Under the pieces are notes generated by a model. The model worked only from the letters and a program-made list of their open reading frames with translations. It was not told the origin of the DNA and ran no database searches. Shown here in pieces: positions 54,508-63,954 of a stretch of 64,000 nt of DNA. The translations under genes and the position numbers were made by a program. This DNA is from G963664935 sp963664935 (GTDB lineage Bacteria > Pseudomonadota > Gammaproteobacteria > Methylococcales > G963664935). Every line of letters starts with the position of its first letter. Position 1 is the stretch's first letter. The DNA is taken from the NCBI GenBank assembly GCA_963664935.2, contig CAXXSE010000001.1, positions 62,001 through 126,000 of the forward strand, in the 5' to 3' direction.

Positions 54508-54780
54508 TTATTCAGCTTCATATGCCGATAAGCTTACGCCAGCCGAAGCAAGGAATTTGCGTAGTTCACGTATTTCATGTTTGGTACACACGTTATTGTG
54601 GTGGGGGTGGTGTAGAATGCCCTCTACACCATTTAACACGAAGTGCGTACGTGCGCCGTGGCTCGATTGAACAACAGCGCCGAGGTGATGTAGCAGCGAC
54701 TCAATTTCCCTCCAGTGAATATTACCTTTGACAGGTTCTTGGAAAATCGCCTTAAGAACACGTTTATGTTTTTGGCTCAC
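54508..54780 (-). CDS. hicA: HicA-like toxin without a visible HicB
   Basis: The 90-residue product has the HicA layout: GNIHWREIESLLHHLGAVVQ, THFVLNGVEGILHHPHHNN and VREL-like HEIRELRKFLASAGV. The usual active-site Gly-Ser-His-x-x-F is represented by SSHGARTHFVL. No HicB antitoxin is found on either side, so it is solitary or inactive. Confidence 0.75.
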   Translation of the reverse strand: MSQKHKRVLKAIFQEPVKGNIHWREIESLLHHLGAVVQSSHGARTHFVLNGVEGILHHPHHNNVCTKHEIRELRKFLASAGVSLSAYEAE

Positions 54781-55436
54781 TTGATGAAAAATCGCCGAGG
54801 ATTAAAATTCAAAGATAACTAAGCCTACTTAGATAGTATACGACTTCGGTTTTTCATCTCAAACAAAAGGGAAAACAGGGTAAGGTCGCGAATTACGAAT
54901 CGCTACTCTTGCGAACAATCACGCCAATAATTAGCGTCAAGAAAATTTAATTTCTACCTCTTTCAGGATATTGAATACTACGTTTGATTGGCCGGTTTTG
55001 GCCGGAAGCAGATGGTCGAGAGGCTCAGACGAAAGTCTGCTCCATACTCAAACCGGTCATTCATTTCAGTTAAGCGAAAGGCAAATTACGATCCCAAAGA
55101 AAAGATTCAAACATTACCTGTTTTTATGAGAATGAGAGTCAAATTTATTATTACGCTGACCATATTTTTTCTTACCCTCTAAAAGGAATTCGCTTCACTC
55201 ATAACTATTTTTTATATTGGGCCAGCCCCAAACCCCGGGATATTGATACAACAATGATAGGGGGGGTTCAGGGGTTGCCCAACCCGCAAACACAATATGT
55301 TGTGTCTCCTAAAAAAGACCGTTTGAGGGATTTCTCCTGTTATTTCAACGCGTCCTCCAACTTCGGATTCCTTATCGTACATTTACGGACGAATGTGCAC
55401 AGTACCCTCAGTCGAGAAATTCAGAACAAACAAGAG
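54781..55436. other. Intergenic with dispersed repeat copy 7
   Basis: About 54985-55100 matches the dispersed family (GGCCGGAAGCAGATGGTCGA, GAGGCTCAGACGAAAGTCTG, ATACTCAAACCGGTCATTC). No gene is seen. Confidence 0.5.
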
Positions 55437-55460
55437 CCGGACGACCCAATGGTCGTCCGG
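55437..55460 (-). terminator. Perfect 10-bp hairpin, possible terminator of the secreted-protein gene
   Basis: CCGGACGACC and GGTCGTCCGG form a perfect stem with a CAAT loop. On the minus strand it is followed by CTCTTGTTTGTT, a weak T-run. It lies 226 bp beyond the gene ending at 55686. Confidence 0.45.
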
Positions 55461-55685
55461 GTTGGGCAGTCTATTCAGTGCGGGTATGACGATGTAGCGG
55501 GTTGCGTACCCACCTTGCCCGAGGTCCCTGTAACAGGGTTATCCTCTCCCTGTCTTTATAGGGTTGATCTGTCCGGGCGTTTCGTGCTCGCTGAACTGAT
55601 CTAAGCCCTCCGGGTTATCGCTACGGCAAAAGATCGACATTTATGAAATAGTTGTCTTGAGGATCTGCGACGGCGGCTAAGGCGA

Positions 55686-56429
55686 CTATATTAGGGTTGG
55701 GCTCTGTTCCACAACGTCTACATCCAAGATGTTCGGGAGTACAGCGGCAGTATCGTCAAAAATAAGGGCTCTATCTCCCAAGCCATCATTAGCAGAAAAG
55801 AGCTCGAACGTGAGCCCTTTAGTCCAAACATACTGTGTTTGTGATGCAATGGTCACGCTTAGGCTTGAATTTGAGTTCGTTGCTTGTGTACCAATCAACG
55901 GGACCACGGGATTGAATTTCCCTGTCTCTGTACAGGTCCCTTGCGGGTCGGGGCAAGGGTCGAAGTCCAACGGATATTCGTTAAGAACGACCGTATCCCC
56001 GGCGCTCGCCATATTGTCGTCGTTGGTGTCGATTAGCTCTGCGATCACGACGTCCTGCGCAGCGTTGAACGAGCCGCTTCGATCGCGATCGATATACGCT
56101 CGCGCTAGCGTACGATGCAGAACGACCTCGTTGCAGTCGCCGTCGAGGGTAATCGTCCCGTCGGTGCCGCCCGGGAAAATATCGCCATGGTTGTCAAGGT
56201 GTGCCCGAATCGCATTACCATTGACAAAAATCAGCTCGAATATCCCTTTATCCTCGTCGTAATGGCAGATTTCCATCTTCGACTTTTTACGGGCTTCTAC
56301 TTCACCCCCTCCAAGGAAACCAACAAATACGAACGTTGCAACCCAAAGGAACGCTGATGTGCTTTTAAGTGTTTTTGGTAAAATCTTTTCATAACGGTAC
56401 CCTATTTTTTTTAATGAATCCAATCCCAT
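55686..56429 (-). CDS. Secreted protein with HGD and calcium-type acidic motifs, possibly frameshifted at the end
   Basis: I start at ATG 56429 (MGLDSLKKIGYRYEK). A signal-like helix (AFLWVATFVFVGFLGGGEVE) leads to MEICHYDEDKG and AIRAHLDNHGDIFPGG, an ICH...AHL.HGD motif known from secreted and PEP-CTERM-type proteins, then two EF-hand-like acidic loops (DRDRSGSFN, DTNDDNMAS). The frame ends SPTLI, but another phase at that point reads PNPNIVALAAVADPQDNYFI NVDLLP before a stop, suggesting a one-base change near 55690. Confidence 0.6.
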   Translation of the reverse strand: MGLDSLKKIGYRYEKILPKTLKSTSAFLWVATFVFVGFLGGGEVEARKKSKMEICHYDEDKGIFELIFVNGNAIRAHLDNHGDIFPGGTDGTITLDGDCNEVVLHRTLARAYIDRDRSGSFNAAQDVVIAELIDTNDDNMASAGDTVVLNEYPLDFDPCPDPQGTCTETGKFNPVVPLIGTQATNSNSSLSVTIASQTQYVWTKGLTFELFSANDGLGDRALIFDDTAAVLPNILDVDVVEQSPTLI

Positions 56430-56720
56430 AATGGATAGAAATAGCCGTCCTTTTGCATCAAAAAACAATATACATAAGTCCCTGCCGGTAGTCAATTTCG
56501 ATGGCGACCGATGGAAAAATAGGGCTATAGGGTGTTCGAAATGCATGATGTGCTGATGGTTTCAACACGATCTTGCTTATTGGGAGGTCCCCTCATGGCC
56601 GAAGCCGTAAATTCACCCTTATTTCCTGAATGACCGCTTTGGACGTTCCAGCCGTTCTGACATTTATCTTTAATGATTGGGTTGGGTCGATAGCAGACAA
56701 ACACCAGTCTCCGAACCATC
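56430..56720. other. Intergenic
   Basis: No gene is seen. A diverged dispersed-repeat fragment lies near 56590-56700. Confidence 0.4.
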
Positions 56721-56746
56721 AAAAAGGCCGCAAAAGCGGCCTTTTT
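56721..56746 (+). terminator. Strong bidirectional Rho-independent terminator
   Basis: AAAAAGGCCGC and GCGGCCTTTTT form a perfect stem with an AAAA loop. No gene on either strand ends close by, so the gene it served has probably been lost. Confidence 0.8.
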
Positions 56747-56765
56747 ATCTCTTAAAATTATCTCT

Positions 56766-56820
56766 TGTAACCCCTCTTCTAAAACTAACCGAGACAGGTG
56801 AGTTTTAGAAGGATGTTACA
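56766..56820. repeat. Long inverted repeat
   Basis: TGTAAC...CTTCTAAAACT pairs with AGTTTTAGAAG...GTTACA (11 bp plus 6 bp) around a 14-base loop. It follows the orphan terminator. It may be a protein-binding site, an RNA structure or a relic of an insertion. Confidence 0.45.
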
Positions 56821-57032
56821 CTTTAGGTAATTCTGTATCATTTTCTTTGACTTCCTCGAATGGCGCTGAGGGCATCGTCTCCGAACCGATTTATAAGCCT
56901 TTCCCGGTCTGGCTTTCTTCGATGTGCCAAGCCGCTTTGACCAATATCGCCAAAGGTTGTTAAGATATTCAGAAACTGGATACTAACTTGTGAGTTGACC
57001 ACCTTTTCACAACGCAAAAGAGGAGATAATCC

Positions 57033-57835
57033 GTGACATCAAACAGTATGACAACGATTGCATCATTATGGCGTTATCCCGTTAAGTCCATGATGGGGGA
57101 AGAGTTACGCTCTACAGAAGTGACTGAAAAAGGCATTCTTGGTGATCGCGCATCGGCGCTAGTTGACGTAGAAACAGGAAAAATCGTCAGTGCTAAAAAT
57201 CCCAAAAGATGGCCGAATATGTTTTCCTACCGTTCCCGTTATGAAAATCTCTCTAACTCAGGCATTGTGCGCATTACATTACCTGATGGTTCCACCGTAA
57301 AAAGCGATGATGGGCAGGTAAATGCCATTTTAAGCGATGCACTTGGAAAAATAGTAAAGCTGATCTCTCAAGTGCCACAAGCGCCTCAGTTGGAAGAATA
57401 TTGGCCAGATATCGAAGAACTGGATAATAGAGATATCGTGACTGATGAAAATATGCCGGTAGGTACATTTTTCGACCTCGCCAATATCCATTTATTAACC
57501 ACTTCAACGTTAGACGAACTACGCCGCCTATATCCAGGGGGCGCTTTGAACCCCGGCGTTTTAGACCCAACATTATTGTAAGCACAGATAAAACAGGGTT
57601 TGCTGAGAATGATTGGATAGGGAAAACCTTGCTCATAGGAGATGACGTTCAGTTGAAAATAACCGAGCCCTGTCCGAGATGTGTAATGACAACTCTACCC
57701 CAGGGTGATCTACCTAGAGATACGACTATTTTGAGAACCGCCGCACAACATAATAAGGCTCATGTTGGTGTCTACGGTTAGGTTATAAAAGGCGGAACAA
57801 TAAAGTGTGATGATTCAGTAAAAATCGTCGATTGA
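57033..57835 (+). pseudogene. MOSC-domain protein gene with frameshift and nonsense codon
   Basis: The first frame (57033-57581) encodes the MOSC N-terminal barrel (ASLWRYPVKSMMGEELRSTE, GILGDRASALVDVETGKI). Near 57555 the conserved sequence moves to another phase: FRPNIIVSTDKTGF, then EPCPRCVMTTLPQGD with the molybdenum-cofactor-type Cys. A TAG at 57779-57781 then interrupts HVGVYG-VIKGGTI before the end at 57835. Two lesions argue for a dead gene. Related 45-bp sequences (CCGATTTATAAGCCTT) flank it at 56885 and 57975. Confidence 0.8.
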
Positions 57836-58326
57836 TCCGCTGACAATCGCCTTTAACAACTAAAGAGTTGTTTCATATTCGGGAATAAACAGAATACTAA
57901 TAAACTGTTCGGTGTTACAGAATGACCAATTCTGTAACAAAATTCCCCTTTTATCGTAATCCGGCAACGGTTCCGGACCGATTTATAAGCCTTGCCCGGT
58001 TTGGCCTTCTCCGCGATTGTTACACTTCTCTAGTCAAGTGTAACAAAACGATAAAAAAACGATTTGCAGGCAAGGTATAAACGTTCTTGATTGAAAACGC
58101 GACCTCCATTTTTCGGAGACCTTTTTTTTGGGGCTTTGAGAAATCGGTTTCGACTGATAAAGTGACCAAATGTTATATCAACTGTTTACTTTTAACGAAC
58201 GGCGACTCTCCTGGCCGATTTCTGCCAACCGACCTGATTTCCCAAATGACCGCTATTGGAACATTTCCGGCCAGTCGCGAATTTCAGAAGAATGTCCGGA
58301 ACGTACTCATACCCGGCAGAATTTCC
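57836..58326. other. Intergenic
   Basis: It contains the second copy of the CCGATTTATAAGCCTTGCCC repeat (about 57978) and a diverged dispersed-repeat copy (about 58215-58325). No gene is seen. Confidence 0.4.
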
Positions 58327-59076
58327 CTAGTGTTTGCCAGTTAGGGGGACAAACGCTACAGGCAAAATATCTTTCTGTTCGATCGCACCGTCAGCTCCTT
58401 TCGTCAAAACCCTAAGGGACTGAGTCTGCCCATGCTTACCCACCGGAATGACTAACCGTCCACCAAGTTTTAATTGTTGAATAAGTTGCTTTGGGATATG
58501 TTCCGCAGCCGCTGTTACTAAAATAGCATCGAAGGGGGCGTGTTCGGGCCAACCATGATAGCCATCACCAATCTTTACCGTAACATTGTCATAACCCAGA
58601 TTCTGTAAAAGCAAGCTTGCTTCCAAACCTAGTGCCTCTATAATCTCGATGCTGTAAACATGACTCGCTAGTTCAGACAATACAGCAGCCTGATAACCGG
58701 AGCCTGTACCAACCTCTAATACCACAGACTCAGAAGTCACCGCAGCCAGGTCGGTCATCAAGGCGACAATATAAGGCTGGGAAATAGTCTGCTTATGAGT
58801 TATGGACAATGCTATATTCTCATAAGCGTATAATCGGCTATCTGGCGGGACAAATTTATGCCGAGGAACTGTCATCATCGCCTCCTCCACTCGCTTGTTC
58901 AGAGAAGCCTTCCCTATATAAGATTTCGTCATTGCCACCATTTGCTGAATAGCAGCTAGCATCTGCTGACGTTTTCCTTTGTAGGCATCCTCGGCATAGG
59001 CACTTATCACCGACATTGTCACCATCGCTGCGAGTAGCGTAATCCAGAGTGGTAATTTCATTGGAATTATAGGCAT
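58327..59076 (-). CDS. Periplasmic protein-L-isoaspartate O-methyltransferase
   Basis: The 249-residue product begins with a signal peptide (MKLPLWITLLAAMVTMSVIS-AYA), unusual for this mainly cytosolic enzyme. The body has the family motifs: VPRHKFVPP, THKQTISQPYIVALMTDL, SAM-binding VVLEVGTGSGYQAAVLSEL, and FDAILVTAAAEHIPKQLIQQ. It repairs isoaspartyl residues, here probably in exported proteins. The start may be ATG 59076 or 59061. Confidence 0.88.
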   Translation of the reverse strand: MPIIPMKLPLWITLLAAMVTMSVISAYAEDAYKGKRQQMLAAIQQMVAMTKSYIGKASLNKRVEEAMMTVPRHKFVPPDSRLYAYENIALSITHKQTISQPYIVALMTDLAAVTSESVVLEVGTGSGYQAAVLSELASHVYSIEIIEALGLEASLLLQNLGYDNVTVKIGDGYHGWPEHAPFDAILVTAAAEHIPKQLIQQLKLGGRLVIPVGKHGQTQSLRVLTKGADGAIEQKDILPVAFVPLTGKH

Positions 59077-59403
59077 ATGCTATGCGTCAGGATGGCAGAT
59101 ACAGAGAGCGCAATACTCAAAGCCGTCATTCTTATCTTCCGAGTAACAGGCAACTGTCGGCCAAGAGCGGTAAGTAAGATTTTCGGAAGGACATACCATT
59201 TGATTACAAAACCTTCGGTTGATTCGACCTCTTTCTATCTTGAGCCATAACAATAATTAATTCTGTTCTCTTTTTCCATTTTTCCGCAAAATCAATTTTA
59301 TTCGACTATTTCTTTGTTACCCGGTTATCCTTAGCCCTAAACTCCGACAAAGATACGAAAAGGGTTTCACTGAAATCGTGAATACGGAGGATACCGAATT
59401 ACC
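59077..59403. other. Intergenic with dispersed repeat fragment
   Basis: About 59110-59175 matches the family (CAATACTCAAAGCCGTCATT, GTAACAGGCAACTGTCGGCC). A GGAGG before ATG 59404 marks the next gene's start. Confidence 0.45.
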
Positions 59404-59704
59404 ATGAAAGAAGTTGCAGTCCGTTTGATCCAAATTGGAATTCTTATACTGTCGTCCGCCATCTTCTGGTAGCACTCGTTTTACCGGGTCATTGCGCAGC
59501 AGATTATTCCCACACTCGGAGAATCCGATCCGACGATTGGTGTTGGTTTTCCTTGCCTCTTATAGTACCGAAGGTCTTTGCGGGGAAATAATCGCGGCTG
59601 GAGAAACGCTTGGGGCGACAGCATACACACCCACAATTTTTTGGTTGGGTGTTGCTTTACTCGTCTCTGGCGTTTTTATACTTTTAGGGACTGGGGGTAA
59701 ATAA
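59404..59704 (+). pseudogene. Small membrane protein gene with nonsense codon and frameshift
   Basis: ATG 59404 has GGAGG upstream and encodes KEVAVRLIQIGILILSSAIF-W before a TAG at 59476; the same phase goes on HSFYRVIAQQIIPTLGESD. A second phase then gives TPTIFWLGVALLVSGVFILL and ends at 59704. The gene looks decayed. Confidence 0.5.
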
Positions 59705-60221
59705 AGTGAACAAGATTGGGTTCGAGGGTTAGATTTGAATTAACCGATTAAGCAAAACTGCAGCGGCAGTTGAGATAGCCCGTGTTTGTTCCTCTATAGA
59801 AAAACTTTTAGCTCTTAGTTTATTGTAAAGAGCTGGAATCGGCCAAAAGCGTGAGTTCAGTGTACTGAATTTCCTAAAAAAGAATGGCTTGAACCTTTCT
59901 CCCGAAAGATCATCACAGCTTTTGAAGATCCCGTGGTGATTGCCAAGATCCTGATGGCTCTCGGCTTTCCCACCAGAGCACCACCCCCGATCACCGCTAT
60001 AGCGATTCGTTCATTTCGAACCCACCTAATTCCAAACCAACACCTACTTCAATATGGTTCAGTCCTGATACGACCATCCGACTTGCCCATCATCCACCCG
60101 AAACACTAAATTGTGTCTAAATCATTCGCAAACAGCGCATTTCGAACACCATAAAAACCCATGTTCCCATCGGTCTCGTCCAATATGAAATGGCCCTGAA
60201 GAGGGATTTAGTTATAACGTG
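59705..60221. other. Intergenic
   Basis: No gene or strong structure is seen. A partial end of the following palindromic element (GAAATGGCCCTGAA) occurs at 60187-60200. Confidence 0.4.
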
Positions 60222-60380
60222 AAATGGCCCTGAAACTGAGAACAGATCATAATTTGAGGTTAACTTACGCTTCAGAAGTGTCAAGGAGATTCCTCCGCTA
60301 CGCTACAAACTCCTCCTTGACACCTCTTCCGCTCCAGTTAAAAGGTTATTCATGATCTGTTCCCAATTTCAGGGCCATTT
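60222..60380. mobile_element. Palindromic MITE-like element E
   Basis: The ends are inverted repeats of about 28 bp (AAATGGCCCTGAAACTGAGA...ACAGATCAT; right end complementary with two or three mismatches). A second, inner inverted repeat (GTGTCAAGGAG / CTCCTTGACAC) lies around the centre. No gene. It lies 49 bp beyond the indoleamine dioxygenase stop. Confidence 0.65.
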
Positions 60381-60428
60381 ATAGATTGGAATAGACTTGG
60401 AACAACGCATACTTATATGTCTTGAGAT

Positions 60429-61562
60429 TTACAACAATTGTTCTTCCGTCTCAAGGGTCATGAGTTTCAGCCACTTCATGAATTCAGTACCGCCGGAGCC
60501 TTTTTCGCTTTTAACCTTGCTGGCGATATATTTAGCGGTTAATTGAAGATGGAAACGGCGAAATTCTAGTATGAGGTTTATACAGTCGTTATAGCATTTT
60601 TTAAGAATATTTGATTTAGCAGCTAATGTCCTCACGGAATCGCCGTCCAGAACACTTAAAAAATCCCGATGGGTTTTTGGCATATATTGTCTGACATTTT
60701 CTAAATAAGTGGTCAGATCGCTTTTTTGGTGTTTAATACCGAGTACGCCACAAAGGGCTGGGATCAACGAGCTTTGCGCGCCAGTTTGGCCATAAAATTT
60801 CTGAGGTTTGCCCTCATATCGTTTAACTCCATCGAAAATAAGGCCTTCTTCTACGCTAAAGAGAAAAGGCCTTAAAGTTTTAAAATATATATTAGGATCA
60901 CAACCTTCTTCGATGCGTTTTGAAAGTGCAATGATTTTAGTAAGACCCTCAACAATGATATACAAGGCCTTAATCAGCGCATCTTTATCACCCGCTTTCG
61001 CTGCCGTTACAGCATCGTTACTGGCCATAACTGCTCGACCACCGGTAGCCTCGATCGCAATATGAGTAACCCAGAACCATTCTTCATCTGGCAAATCCTG
61101 AAAAGTCTGGAGGGTTTTTAGATTTTTGGGATTATCCAGAGGTTTTGTTGGATCAACAACCCGCCAATTACAAAGCTGCGTATTGGCATAACTCAATATG
61201 GGTGGTCGTTTGACATAATCTGACAGTTGCACAAAAGGAATAGCGAGTTGAGCTGGCAGCGAATTAACCGGCTCTTCTCCCGGCGCCCAAAGATACGCAT
61301 TGGTGAGAAATGCATAAATTTGATGGAGTCGCTCATGAAAGGATAATTCAAGCGTACCAAGCCCGCTAAAATCAGGAATCGGTAAATTGCGGCAAACTTC
61401 GCGCGTAGTACCTTTCTCAATGTGGTCGGGCAAATTGCCAGCCATATTTTCAATGAAAGCAACAGTGGCCTTTAACTCCCCGTTTAAAACCGAACTCACG
61501 CAATCAACGGGGTATTTAGCCATCAAAAACCCGCGCTCCGCTGTCACTTGCCAACAACCCAT
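60429..61562 (-). CDS. Indoleamine 2,3-dioxygenase-like heme protein
   Basis: The 377-residue product has the IDO layout: ERGFLMAKYPVD, FVQLSDYVKRPPILSYANTQ, FYGQTGAQSSLIPALCGVLG, QYMPKTHRDFLSVL, LEFRRFHLQLTAKYI with the proximal heme His, and KGSGGTEFMKWLK. It would open the indole ring of tryptophan to N-formylkynurenine. Most bacteria use TDO instead. No other kynurenine-pathway gene is seen in the window. Confidence 0.88.
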   Translation of the reverse strand: MGCWQVTAERGFLMAKYPVDCVSSVLNGELKATVAFIENMAGNLPDHIEKGTTREVCRNLPIPDFSGLGTLELSFHERLHQIYAFLTNAYLWAPGEEPVNSLPAQLAIPFVQLSDYVKRPPILSYANTQLCNWRVVDPTKPLDNPKNLKTLQTFQDLPDEEWFWVTHIAIEATGGRAVMASNDAVTAAKAGDKDALIKALYIIVEGLTKIIALSKRIEEGCDPNIYFKTLRPFLFSVEEGLIFDGVKRYEGKPQKFYGQTGAQSSLIPALCGVLGIKHQKSDLTTYLENVRQYMPKTHRDFLSVLDGDSVRTLAAKSNILKKCYNDCINLILEFRRFHLQLTAKYIASKVKSEKGSGGTEFMKWLKLMTLETEEQLL

Positions 61563-61896
61563 AACGCAAACCTACTTGCTTTCTTATTTTGAGCTCATAC
61601 TACACAATCAAATAGCGCCACGTATAGATTCCTCCACCATCACGGGAATAGAAGTGGGATCTATGTTGTATTTTACCTTGCTTTCGAACGTCTGCAATGG
61701 GTCCAGACTAAAGGAAAGGCTTTTCTGTTCTGATACAAATCTGTTTTTTTGCATATCGCGCATTGTTGCGTGTTAGCCAGGTAGGAAAAGCTCGATTTAA
61801 AATCTTTTATTCAAAAATTTCAGTACAAGCTGTTAGGATTTACTGAAACTGGTTAATATCTTTTTCTACATCTACATATATTGTGGAGCACCGTTC
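61563..61896. other. Intergenic between divergent genes
   Basis: This presumably contains both promoters. I see no convincing gene or strong structure. Confidence 0.4.
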
Positions 61897-62682
61897 ATGA
61901 ACCTTAGACGCTTTTCCGGATCCTTTGCCGATAAGTCGTTTGAAGTCGCTGCCAATTTCCGTGAAGCTGGACCCGATTTACTTCTCTTTCTCCATGGGCT
62001 CGGTTGTTCAAAGGATTCGTTCCATCACATTTGGAAACGCATCGATCTTGCAGACTTTTCCGTTTTAGCCGTCGACCTTATCGGATTCGGCGATTCTGCA
62101 GAATCGAGCAACTTTTCTTACACAATGGAGGCCCAGGCTCAGGTGTGCGCTGACGTGCTGGACAAATTCTTCGATGATAGGAAGCTACATATCGTTGGTC
62201 ATAGCATGGGAGGTGCGGTTGCTTTGCTTCTTCCCGATAAGATTCTGAACTCGACTCAAACTTTTACCAACGTAGAGGGCAATTTGATTGGCGCCGATTG
62301 CGCTGTAGCAAGCCGAAAAATTATAGGTGTCCCCCGCAAGGTGTTTGAGGCAGAACTCTTACCTGAACTCCAAAAGAAGTTTGCTATCCTTGGAGAGAAT
62401 TATACTGCGTTTGAGTCGACTACTGCCGATGCTCTCTACCGAAGCGCTGAATCGCTAGTATCATGGTCTGATAGCAATAAGCTGCTTGAGGCGTTTCTCG
62501 CTCTTTCATGTCAAAAGGCTTATTTCTACGGGGAAGACAATGCGGCTCATCCCACCATTAAGCGTATTGGGTATATACCGACGGTCGAGATAAAACGCAG
62601 TGGCCATTTCCCGATGAACGATAACCCGATAGATTTCTATAATGAACTGCATAAGTTTGTAACGACTGGAAGGAAGACGTAG
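61897..62682 (+). CDS. Alpha/beta hydrolase
   Basis: The 261-residue product has the oxyanion segment LLLFLHGLGCSKDSFHHIW, the nucleophile elbow HIVGHSMGGAVALLL (Ser), and a C-terminal His (VEIKRSGHFPMNDNP). The substrate is unknown. The fold and triad are complete. Confidence 0.88.
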   Translation: MNLRRFSGSFADKSFEVAANFREAGPDLLLFLHGLGCSKDSFHHIWKRIDLADFSVLAVDLIGFGDSAESSNFSYTMEAQAQVCADVLDKFFDDRKLHIVGHSMGGAVALLLPDKILNSTQTFTNVEGNLIGADCAVASRKIIGVPRKVFEAELLPELQKKFAILGENYTAFESTTADALYRSAESLVSWSDSNKLLEAFLALSCQKAYFYGEDNAAHPTIKRIGYIPTVEIKRSGHFPMNDNPIDFYNELHKFVTTGRKT

Positions 62683-63108
62683 AACAATAAATACAACGGG
62701 CGTTTCAAGCGACACTGAGAATAAGGGAAGGGACGGTAATAATAATAAGCTTTGGGGTAACCTCAAGTTTAACACCATTAATCGTATCTAGCAGACACAT
62801 AAGGTGCTCCTTATTCTTGGAGTTTAATCCAGTTTCAAAGGTAACCCTCTGAATGTCGCCATTGGGCGGCAAGCGACCATACTTAGAAGATCCAAATATC
62901 CGCAATGAGTATTAAGCTGACATGCGCCTGAATTTCTCGACTGGCAGGAAATGGCCGGTAAGCGACCGTTTCATCCAAGGAATAGGCAACCAGATTGGGA
63001 TAAATGAGCGATGGTCGCGATGAATAGCGACCCTATGCGGACCTTCATGAAAACTTCATATCTATCCAGGGGCAAAAGATAAGACGCGACCCTCAATTTA
63101 CAGGAGAG
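62683..63108 (-). repeat. Intergenic with an inverted copy of the dispersed repeat
   Basis: On the minus strand about 62910-62830 reads AATACTCATTGCGGATATTT to GGCGACATTCAGAGGGTTAC and TTTGAAACTGGATTAAACTC, matching the family's 3' half. No gene is seen. Confidence 0.5.
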
Positions 63109-63954
63109 TTACGGATTGCTGGCGCGCGCCGCATATCTTGAACAAACATCAAAAAGCGTATCCACTGCTTGTTTGTTCTGGGCAAAGGAACAAGTGGATT
63201 CGTGCAAGTGTTCAAAATATTTCCCTGTGGTTGTTTGGCCGACAGGATTAGTGGCCAGCCAGACGGGGGTTTCGGCACCCTGATCAGGGGTTTCATGGCC
63301 ACCGAATCCTAAATTATTGCTCAATGTTGAATTAACATCACCAGGATGACAGGCATTCACTGCGATGTTGTGGGATTTCAGCTTTTCCGAAAAAGCAACG
63401 CTGAGCATCCGGTTCGCTTGTTTGGACTGGCGGTAAGCCTCGTCATTATTATAGTTTCGACGGGCGAACTCCAAATCGTCGAAATCCAGACCGCCCGCCC
63501 AGTAACTGGCGACGTTGACGACGCGCGTGGGTGCCGACGTTTTTAAAACATCAGTAAATTCGTCTATTAACCAGAAATACCCGAGCACATTGGTGGCAAA
63601 CTGCAGCTCGATTCCTTCGGGTGTATCCTGCCGGGAACGTGGCGTTACAGCGGCGTTGTTGACCAACACATGTAGCGGCCCTCTCCAGCGCTCTGCCAAT
63701 TCGCAGACGTCGGTATGCCTGCTCAGGTCAGCTAGTTCAAAACGGACCTTAGGGTTTCGGGTTGAGTGGACTATTTCGTGTACAGTCTGTACGGCTTTGT
63801 CCTTGTTGCGGCACACCAGCACCACTTCGGAATCTTGGGTTGCCGCTAACTGCCGGGCAATGGCTTTACCTATCGTGCCGGTCGCTCCAGTTACGAGAAA
63901 AACTCTTGGGCTGCCAGAATCTTGCTTATTTGCTGGGCCAGAAAAGATGATCAT
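63109..63954 (-). CDS. Short-chain dehydrogenase/reductase
   Basis: The 281-residue product has VTGATGTIGKAIARQL (TGxxGxG), VLVNNAAVTPRS (NNAA), VVNVASYWAGG (catalytic Ser region) and YRQSKQANRMLS (YxxxK). It resembles retinol-dehydrogenase-type SDRs. The substrate is unknown. Confidence 0.9.
   Translation of the reverse strand: MIIFSGPANKQDSGSPRVFLVTGATGTIGKAIARQLAATQDSEVVLVCRNKDKAVQTVHEIVHSTRNPKVRFELADLSRHTDVCELAERWRGPLHVLVNNAAVTPRSRQDTPEGIELQFATNVLGYFWLIDEFTDVLKTSAPTRVVNVASYWAGGLDFDDLEFARRNYNNDEAYRQSKQANRMLSVAFSEKLKSHNIAVNACHPGDVNSTLSNNLGFGGHETPDQGAETPVWLATNPVGQTTTGKYFEHLHESTCSFAQNKQAVDTLFDVCSRYAARASNP

Noticed and set aside
55254..55604. 116-codon plus-strand frame
   Set aside because: It spans the perfect hairpin at 55437-55460, has no ribosome site and no recognisable motif.
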